Shown here in pieces: positions 47,917 through 52,881 of a stretch of 52,881 nt of DNA. Both the position numbers and the translations under genes were made by a program. Below the pieces are notes generated by a model. The model had not been told where the DNA came from, searched no databases, and saw nothing but the letters and a program-made list of their open reading frames with translations. The stretch lies in NCBI RefSeq assembly GCF_000620785.1, contig NZ_JIAI01000029.1, positions 1-52,881 on the forward strand. Direction: 5' to 3'. The DNA is from Actinospineispora acaciae DSM 45401 (lineage in GTDB: Bacteria; Actinomycetota; Actinomycetes; Mycobacteriales; Pseudonocardiaceae). Position 1 is the stretch's first letter. Each line of letters opens with the position of its first letter.

Positions 47917-48012
47917 TCAGGGCGTGTTGTCGGCGAGTGGCGGCCCTGGGCAGGGGGGCGCGCCGACCGGACGGCCGTGCTCGTCACGGTGGACTTCCAG
48001 CTTCACGTTCAT
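47917..48012 (-). CDS. Possible 31-residue protein coupled to merR
   Basis: ATG 48012 overlaps the merR stop (ATGA). The frame, MNVKLEVHRDEHGRPVG then a Pro-rich end with one Cys in PPCPGPP, ends at 47917. Third codon positions are G or C in 27 of 32 codons, as in genuine genes here. The single thiol is of interest next to a thiol-type MerR. No known family recognised; it may be a chance frame. Confidence 0.4.
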   Translation of the reverse strand: MNVKLEVHRDEHGRPVGAPPCPGPPLADNTP

Positions 48013-48398
48013 GACGGGAGCGTGGCCAGCAGGAGGCAGGCGCGGTCGGCCCTCGGCCGGTCGCAGGTGGCGAGCAGTTCGGTCAGCGAGTCGCGCATGC
48101 GTTGCAGGTCGGCGATGCGGGCGTCCAGGTCGGCCCTGCGCGCCGTGGCGAGCGCCCTGGCGGCGTCGCAGCTCTCGGGGCCGCCCGCGTCCAGGTGCAG
48201 CAGCTCGTCGACGTCGTCGAGGGTGAACCCGAGCCGCTGGCAGTGCTTGACGAACCGCAGCAGCTCCACGGCGGTCCTCGGATACTCCCGGTGACCGCCG
48301 GGGGTTCGGGGCGGCGAGGCCAGCAGGCCGCGGCGCTCGTAGTACCGCAGTGTCTCGACGTTCACCCCGGCCCGGCCGGCCAGCTCACCGCTGCGCAT
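48009..48398 (-). CDS. MerR-family regulator with mercury-type cysteine triad
   Basis: The 129-residue protein has an N-terminal MerR HTH (MRSGELAGRAGVNVETLRYYERRGLL) and the helix KHCQRLGFTLDDVDELL. Cys77, Cys112 and Cys121 are spaced 35 and 9 residues apart, exactly as Cys82, Cys117 and Cys126 of Tn501 MerR; an extra Cys53 is present. The ligand should be Hg(II) or another thiophilic species, yet no merA, merB or merT is nearby. A MerR-type promoter with the -10 seven bases from the ATG implies a leaderless, autoregulated mRNA. Confidence 0.9.
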   Translation of the reverse strand: MRSGELAGRAGVNVETLRYYERRGLLASPPRTPGGHREYPRTAVELLRFVKHCQRLGFTLDDVDELLHLDAGGPESCDAARALATARRADLDARIADLQRMRDSLTELLATCDRPRADRACLLLATLPS

Positions 48399-48404
48399 GC
48401 CACC

Positions 48405-48436
48405 ATCCTGAACCCCGTACCCGGCTACGGGGTCAA
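48405..48436 (-). promoter_or_regulatory. MerR-type promoter with 20-base spacer and dyad
   Basis: On the minus strand TTGACC (48436-48431) and CAGGAT (48410-48405) are 20 bases apart, the stretched spacing of MerR-activated promoters. Between them is the perfect dyad ACCCCGTA-N6-TACGGGGT (48433-48412). The core resembles the GTAC-bearing mer operator. The element overlaps the end of the preceding oxidoreductase gene. Confidence 0.75.
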
Positions 48437-49399
48437 GACGAGCTTCCCGGTGGCCTCGTTGTTCTCCATGCGCCGATGGGCCGAGGCGATGTCGTCCAGG
48501 TCGAAGACGCGGTCGACGTTGGGCCGGTAGACGCCGGCCTCGACCTCGCGGACGACCCGCCGCAGCGCGCTCGCGCCCGCGCCGCCCTTCAGGTTGTCGC
48601 TGTGGAACGCGGTGAGCCTGGTCCCGGACGGGATCATCGCGACCGGCTCGAAGTCCGGGATCAGCCAGCCGCTGAGCGTGCCCGTCATGCACACCGTCCC
48701 GCCCCGGCGGACCAGGCGCAGCGAGTCCACCGCCGTGCTCGTCCCGACGAGGTCCAGGACGTGGTCCGGACCCTCGGGCCAGACCGCGCGCACGCTCGCC
48801 GCCAGCGACCCACCGTCGTCGACGAGCACGTGGTCGACGGCCAGCGCGTCGACCTTGTCGCGGCGTCGGGTGGTGGCCGCGGTCCGCACGCCGTGGCCGG
48901 CCGCGATCGACGCGGCGGCCATGCCCACCGACGAGGTCCCGCCCCGGATCAGCAGCCGCTCGCCCGGCGCGACCCCCAACGCGTCCAGCGAGCCCTGGGC
49001 GGTCAGGTACGTCTCGGGAAGCGCCGCCAGGACGTCCCACGGCAACGTGGTGGTGACCGGGACCAGCAGCGAGTTCGGCAGCAGCGCGTACTCCGCGTAG
49101 CCGCCGTCGAACTCCCGGCCCATCTCGCCCATCACGGCCGCGACCGTCGTCCCGTCCGGCAGCAGGGGATCGGTCGAGTCCGCCACGACCCCGACGCACT
49201 CGATCCCCAGCACGCGCGGGAACGTCACGCTCGGGGAATGCCCCTGCCGGGTCCGCAGCTCCGAGCGGTTCAGGCCCGCGCCCATCACCCGGACCAGGCT
49301 CCAGCCGTCCCGAACCGCCGGTATCGGCAGCTCGCGGACCTCCAGCACGTCCGGGCCGCCCGCCCTGACACACACCGCCGCCCGCATCGTCGTCTTCAT
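48425..49399 (-). CDS. NADPH:quinone oxidoreductase-like MDR protein
   Basis: The 324-residue protein has a GroES-like domain (MRAAVCVRAGGPDVLEV, GAGLNRSELRTRQGH, LGIECVGVV) and a Rossmann domain with GERLLIRGGTSSVGMAAASIAAGHGV (about 148-173), in which the usual AxxGxxG is GTSSVG. No zinc-binding Cys set is seen, so it is a zinc-independent quinone reductase-like member. Directly upstream of merR on the same strand (26-base gap), so both may be read together. Divergent from the AraC gene with a 54-base gap. Confidence 0.87.
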   Translation of the reverse strand: MKTTMRAAVCVRAGGPDVLEVRELPIPAVRDGWSLVRVMGAGLNRSELRTRQGHSPSVTFPRVLGIECVGVVADSTDPLLPDGTTVAAVMGEMGREFDGGYAEYALLPNSLLVPVTTTLPWDVLAALPETYLTAQGSLDALGVAPGERLLIRGGTSSVGMAAASIAAGHGVRTAATTRRRDKVDALAVDHVLVDDGGSLAASVRAVWPEGPDHVLDLVGTSTAVDSLRLVRRGGTVCMTGTLSGWLIPDFEPVAMIPSGTRLTAFHSDNLKGGAGASALRRVVREVEAGVYRPNVDRVFDLDDIASAHRRMENNEATGKLVLTP

Positions 49400-49439
49400 G
49401 CCCGTACTGTCGTCGCCCCGGGCCACGGCCGGCCACCGA

Positions 49440-49445
49440 TAGAAT
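49440..49445 (+). promoter_or_regulatory. Candidate -10 of a leaderless araC-type mRNA
   Basis: TAGAAT is eight bases before the ATG at 49454 and no ribosome binding site is present. Confidence 0.45.
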
Positions 49446-49453
49446 GCCACGTT

Positions 49454-50209
49454 ATGCCCGTTGGCCGCCAAGCTCCCCGGACGTCCCGCCTCTGGCCGTC
49501 CGGCGGGGCGCACCTGTGGCCGTCGGGGGGAACGAGCTCGGTGCACTCGCACCCGCGCGGGCACCTGGTGTACGCCGCGCGCGGTGTGCTGTCGGTGCAC
49601 ACCGAGCGCGGCACGTCGATCGTCCCCGCCAACCGGGTCGCATGGACCCCCGCCGGGTTCAGCCACTACCACCGCGCCCACGGCGGCACCGACATGCGGA
49701 TCGAGTTCCTGCCGGCATCGCTGGCCCGGCTGGTACCTGACCATCCCGCCGTGTTCACCGCCTCCGACCTGGCCCGCGAGCTGCTGCTCGCCCTCTCGGA
49801 CACCCGCGACCGCGACCGTTTCGCGCGCGCTCGCCTGCGTCGCGTCCTCGTCGACGAGCTCCGCCAGGCGCGCGAACAGCCGCTGCACCTGCCCGAACCG
49901 CGCGACGACCGGCTGCGGGCCATCGCGCGGACGCTGTACGCGAACCCCGGGGACAACACCCCGCTTGCCGAGCTCGGGCGGGCGAGCGGGGCCAGTGCCC
50001 GCACCCTGAGCCGGCTGTTCCACGATGAGCTCGGCATGACGTTCTACCAGTGGCGCACCCAGCTGCGCATCCATCGCGCGCTGGTCCTGCTCGCCGACGG
50101 CCACGACACCACCCACGTGGCCCACGCCTGCGGATGGGCCAACCCCAGCGGTTTCATCGCGGCCTTCACCGCCGTCATCGGCACCACGCCCGGCCGCTAC
50201 CGATCCTGA
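49454..50209 (+). CDS. AraC-family transcriptional regulator
   Basis: The 251-residue protein has an N-terminal cupin-like AraC ligand domain (VHSHPRGHLVYAARGVLSVHTERG, VAWTPAGFSHYHRAHGG) and a C-terminal double helix-turn-helix: TPLAELGRASGASARTLSRLFHDELGMTFYQWRTQLRIHRAL, then THVAHACGWANPSGFIAAFTAVIGTTPGRYR. It likely acts on the divergent quinone-oxidoreductase-like gene or on the DGPF-sigma operon 21 bases downstream (inference). Confidence 0.9.
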   Translation: MPVGRQAPRTSRLWPSGGAHLWPSGGTSSVHSHPRGHLVYAARGVLSVHTERGTSIVPANRVAWTPAGFSHYHRAHGGTDMRIEFLPASLARLVPDHPAVFTASDLARELLLALSDTRDRDRFARARLRRVLVDELRQAREQPLHLPEPRDDRLRAIARTLYANPGDNTPLAELGRASGASARTLSRLFHDELGMTFYQWRTQLRIHRALVLLADGHDTTHVAHACGWANPSGFIAAFTAVIGTTPGRYRS

Positions 50210-50230
50210 GAGCACGAAGGAGAACCAACC

Positions 50231-50635
50231 GTGAAGTACCTGCTGCTCAAGCACTACCGGGGCGCGCCGGCGTCGGTCAACGACGCGCCGATGGACAGGT
50301 GGACGCCGGAGGAGGTGACGGCCCACGTGCGGTACATGCAAGACTTCGCCGCCCGGCTCGAGGCCACCGGCGAGTTCGTCGAGCACCAGGCGCTGTCTCC
50401 GGAGGGCACGTTCGTCCGCCACGACGGCGAGGGGCGCCCGCCGGTCACCGACGGCCCGTTCGCGGAGACCAAGGACCTGATCGCCGGCTGGACGGTGATC
50501 GACGTCGAGAGCTACGAGCGGGCGCTGGAGCTGGCCGGCGAGCTGTCCGCGGCGCCGGGCGCGGGCGGGAGGCCGGTGCAGGAGTGGCTGGAGGTGCGCC
50601 CGTTCCTGGCCGCGATCGGGCCCGTCGCGGAGTGA
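50231..50635 (+). CDS. DGPF/YciI-family protein
   Basis: A 134-residue protein of the YCII-related fold. It starts MKYLLLKHYRG and contains VTDGPFAETKDLIAGWTVIDVES, the DGPF motif that names these partners of ECF42 sigma factors. Biochemical role unknown. The stop overlaps the sigma-factor GTG by 4 bases (GTGA). An AAGGAG site precedes the start. Confidence 0.92.
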   Translation: MKYLLLKHYRGAPASVNDAPMDRWTPEEVTAHVRYMQDFAARLEATGEFVEHQALSPEGTFVRHDGEGRPPVTDGPFAETKDLIAGWTVIDVESYERALELAGELSAAPGAGGRPVQEWLEVRPFLAAIGPVAE

Positions 50636-51786
50636 CGCACGTGGACGAGGTCCTGCTCAGGAGCCTCACCCCTACCGTGATCGGGATCCTGGTCCGTCGC
50701 GGGGCCGACTTCGCGGCGGCCGAGGACGCCGTGCAGGAGGCCCTGATCGAGGCGGTGCGGGTGTGGCCGGACGCCCCGCCGAGGGACCCCAAGGGCTGGC
50801 TGGTCGCCGTCGGGTGGCGCAAGTTCCTCGACGCCGTGCGCGCCGACACCTCCCGACGACACCGCGAGGAACGCGTCGACGCCGAGCCCGCGCCCGGGCC
50901 GGGCGAGGCGGTGGACGACACGCTCCAGCTCTACTTCCTGTGCGCGCACCCGTCCCTGACGCCGGCCTCGGCGGTCGCGCTGACGCTGCGCGCGGTCGGC
51001 GGCCTGACCACGCGGCAGATCGCACAGGCCTACCTCGTACCCGAACCGACCATGGCCCAGCGCATCAGCAGGGCCAAGCGGACGGTCTCGGGCGTCCGGT
51101 TCACCGAGCCCGGCGACGTCGCCACCGTGCTGCGCGTGCTCTACCTGGTCTTCAACGAGGGCTACTCCGGCGACGTCGACCTCGCCGCCGAGGCGATCCG
51201 GCTCACCCGCCAGCTCGCGGCCATGATCCACCACGAGGAGGTCGCGGGCCTGCTCGCGCTGATGCTGCTGCACCACGCCCGGCGCCCGGCCCGCACTCGC
51301 CCCGACGGCAGCCTGGTGCCGCTCGCCCAGCAGGACCGGGGCCTCTGGGACACCCGCCTGATCGCCGAGGGGGTGGCCATCCTGCAGGCCGCGCTGGCCC
51401 GCGACCGCCTCGGCGAGTTCCAGGCCCAGGCCGCCATCGCCGCCCTGCACGCCGACGCCCCGAGCACCTCCGAGACGGACTGGGCGCAGATCGTGGAGTG
51501 GTACGACGAGCTGCTGCGGCTCACCGACAGCCCGGTGGTCCGGCTCAACCGCGCGGTCGCGGTCGGCGAGGCCACCGATCCGGCGGCCGGCCTGGCGGCG
51601 CTGGCCGAGGTGGCTCCCGACGTGCCCCGCCACGCCGCGGTGGCGGCATACCTGCACGAACGCTCCGGCGACCTGGAGCGCGCCGCTGCGCTGTACGCCG
51701 AGGCCGCGCGCGCCGCCACCAGCGTCCCGGAGCGTGACCACCTCACCCGGGAGGCCGCGCGGGTGCGGCTACTGTCGAGTCCGTGA
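50632..51786 (+). CDS. ECF42-type RNA polymerase sigma factor with C-terminal TPR-like domain
   Basis: The 384-residue protein has sigma region 2 (GILVRRGADFAAAEDAVQEALIEAVRVWP, residues about 15-43) and region 4 (LTLRAVGGLTTRQIAQAYLVPEPTMAQRISRAKR, about 118-150). A helical extension of about 200 residues follows (FNEGYSGDVDLAAEAIRLTRQLA, LNRAVAVGEATDPAAGLAAL), characteristic of ECF42. Published work indicates that this extension, rather than a separate anti-sigma factor, modulates activity, and that the DGPF gene is the usual target. Gene coupling to the DGPF gene fits. Confidence 0.92.
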   Translation: MTHVDEVLLRSLTPTVIGILVRRGADFAAAEDAVQEALIEAVRVWPDAPPRDPKGWLVAVGWRKFLDAVRADTSRRHREERVDAEPAPGPGEAVDDTLQLYFLCAHPSLTPASAVALTLRAVGGLTTRQIAQAYLVPEPTMAQRISRAKRTVSGVRFTEPGDVATVLRVLYLVFNEGYSGDVDLAAEAIRLTRQLAAMIHHEEVAGLLALMLLHHARRPARTRPDGSLVPLAQQDRGLWDTRLIAEGVAILQAALARDRLGEFQAQAAIAALHADAPSTSETDWAQIVEWYDELLRLTDSPVVRLNRAVAVGEATDPAAGLAALAEVAPDVPRHAAVAAYLHERSGDLERAAALYAEAARAATSVPERDHLTREAARVRLLSSP

Positions 51787-52190
51787 CCATCGAGCAGACC
51801 ATCGAGCGCTGGCACCGGTACGTGCGCGGCGAGCCCGGCGGGGACATCGACGCGTTGCTCGCCGACGACGTGGTGTTCTACTCGCCGATCGTCTACACCC
51901 CGCAGCGGGGCAAGGACATCACTCGGCTCTACCTCGCGGCGGCCCTGCACGTCCTCTCCGGTGACGACGACCGGCCGTTCCGCTACTCCAAGCAGGTCGT
52001 CGCCGGCGACACCGCGGTGCTCGAGTTCGAGACCAACCTGGACGGCACCTACGTCAACGGCGTCGACATCATCCGCTGCGACGACGCGGGCCGCATCGTC
52101 GAGTTCCGGGTGATGGTCCGTCCGCTGCAGGCCGTCAACGCCGTCCACCAGCGGATGAAGGCGATGCTCGACGCGGCACAGCAAGCGTGA
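51783..52190 (+). CDS. SnoaL/NTF2-like protein
   Basis: A 135-residue protein of cone-shaped alpha+beta fold: IERWHRYVRGEPGGDIDALLADDVVFYSPIVYTPQRGKDI at the start and VNGVDIIRCDDAGRIVEFRVMVRPLQAVNAVHQRM at the end are typical of SnoaL-like/NTF2 proteins. These include small cyclases and isomerases; the role here is unknown. It overlaps the sigma-factor stop (GTGA), making it a third member of that operon. Its 3' end overlaps the convergent MFS gene by 56 bases. Confidence 0.85.
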   Translation: MTIEQTIERWHRYVRGEPGGDIDALLADDVVFYSPIVYTPQRGKDITRLYLAAALHVLSGDDDRPFRYSKQVVAGDTAVLEFETNLDGTYVNGVDIIRCDDAGRIVEFRVMVRPLQAVNAVHQRMKAMLDAAQQA

Positions 52191-52881
52191 CCAGGAAGGT
52201 GGCCACGATCCCGGCGGCGGTGGCGAACATCGCCGTTTTGATGCCCTCGCTGGTGGCGGTGCGCGACGGGTCGCCGTCGGGTCCGTGGGTGTGGGCGTTG
52301 GCGATCAGGACGAGCACGGCGAGGCCGATCGAGGCGCCGACTCCGGAGCCGGTGGTGACGATGCCTGAGGCGACCCCCTGCTGACGGTCGGGTACCCCGG
52401 TCGAGGCGGCGATGTAGATGGTGGTGAACACCATCCCGTCGCCGATGCTGACGGCGGTGAGGCCGGGTACCAGCCAGGTGTAGGAGCCGTCGGGGGTGAG
52501 CGCAAGCGCGAGCAGGCACGCGCCGACGGCGCCGACGGCGAGTGCGCTGAGCAGGGTGCGCCGCACGCCGATGCGGGTCACCACGCGCCCGGCCAGTGCC
52601 GAGCCGGTGACTACCACCGCGGTGGGCAGCAGGAACCCGAGGCCGGTGGCCAGCGCGTCGTATCCCCGCACGTCGTGCAGGTAGATGGACAGGAAGTACA
52701 GCAGCGATCCGAAGGTGGCGGTGAACATGAACGCGACCGCCGTGGCCAGCAGGAGGCTGGGGTTGGCCAGCAGGCGCAGCGCCAACAGCGGATCCGGGCT
52801 GCGCCGCTCGATCACCGTGAACGCCGCGAGCAGCAGCACGCCGGCGAGCGCGGCGGCCAGGATTCCTGGCGAGTCCCAGCC
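52135..52881 (-). CDS. MFS exporter (DHA2/EmrB-QacA type), 3' part
   Basis: The frame is open to the right edge, so the N-terminal half is missing; 248 residues are visible. They contain the second-half helices, with FTATFGSLLYFLSIYLHDVRGYDAL, GLGFLLPTAVVVTGSALAGRVVTRIGVRR and QQGVASGIVTTGSGVGASIGLAVLVLIANAH, the conserved late motif of 14-helix DHA2 drug exporters. A proton-driven exporter is likely; substrate unknown. The C-terminal codons overlap the end of the SnoaL-like gene on the other strand. Confidence 0.85.
   Translation of the reverse strand, partial: GWDSPGILAAALAGVLLLAAFTVIERRSPDPLLALRLLANPSLLLATAVAFMFTATFGSLLYFLSIYLHDVRGYDALATGLGFLLPTAVVVTGSALAGRVVTRIGVRRTLLSALAVGAVGACLLALALTPDGSYTWLVPGLTAVSIGDGMVFTTIYIAASTGVPDRQQGVASGIVTTGSGVGASIGLAVLVLIANAHTHGPDGDPSRTATSEGIKTAMFATAAGIVATFLVTLAVPRRASPSSAGGRR

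Overview
The window is high-GC DNA with GTG-rich starts, many 1-4 base start/stop overlaps (ATGA, GTGA, TGATG), several apparently leaderless genes and no tRNA, rRNA, insertion sequence or CRISPR array that I can see. Gene content points to a mycolata-related actinomycete. pgsA-patA-pimA-Nudix, pdxS, pdxT-yebC, ruvCAB, yajC-secD-secF-apt-rel, a cyclophilin and hisS follow the order known around Rv2612c to Rv2580c in Mycobacterium tuberculosis. Family Pseudonocardiaceae or a near relative is my best guess (inference only).

Layout. 1-607: 3' part of an HNH/DUF222 protein. 677-4459: phosphatidylinositol mannoside (PIM) assembly operon (PI-phosphate synthase, PIM acyltransferase, PimA) ending in a membrane-anchored Nudix protein. 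4521-5450: pdxS. 5451-15792: a 10 kb block separating pdxS from pdxT. It holds a secreted beta-helix protein with an elastin-like Pro/Gly/Val stalk, an XRE-cupin regulator with azlCD, a BlaI/M56 pair divergent from cytochrome bd (cydAB), and an EF-G2-like factor. 15793-17203: pdxT, yebC. 17207-27523: a second accessory block with a MarR/oxidoreductase pair, a large LuxR (LAL) regulator with MFS and Dabb genes, and a CUT2-type sugar ABC operon with two kinases. 27680-36525: ruvCAB behind an SOS box, then the Sec accessory operon, apt and the (p)ppGpp enzyme Rel. 36548-42344: minus-strand FUSC protein, cyclophilin, an atypical HisRS and a YibE/F membrane protein. 42452-43921: phosphoglycerate-mutase-like phosphatase and an HTH-methyltransferase fusion.

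43901-52881 is accessory and regulator-rich. An APC permease, a PadR regulator and a catechol-O-methyltransferase-like enzyme appear to share a bipartite GATATC operator. A MOT1-type molybdate transporter follows. A MerR regulator has the exact cysteine spacing of mercury MerR but no mer genes beside it. Then come a quinone-oxidoreductase-like protein, an AraC regulator, a DGPF/YciI protein with an ECF42-type sigma factor, a SnoaL-like protein, and the 3' part of a DHA2-type MFS exporter running off the right edge.

The strongest candidates for something new are the PadR/COMT/APC module (operators at 45251-45269 and 46592-46610), the BlaI-type tandem operators shared with cydAB, the thiol-type MerR without resistance genes, and the eukaryote-like HisRS in the canonical hisS position. 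All calls come from reading the sequence; no database search was made. No stretch over 300 bases lacks a gene.
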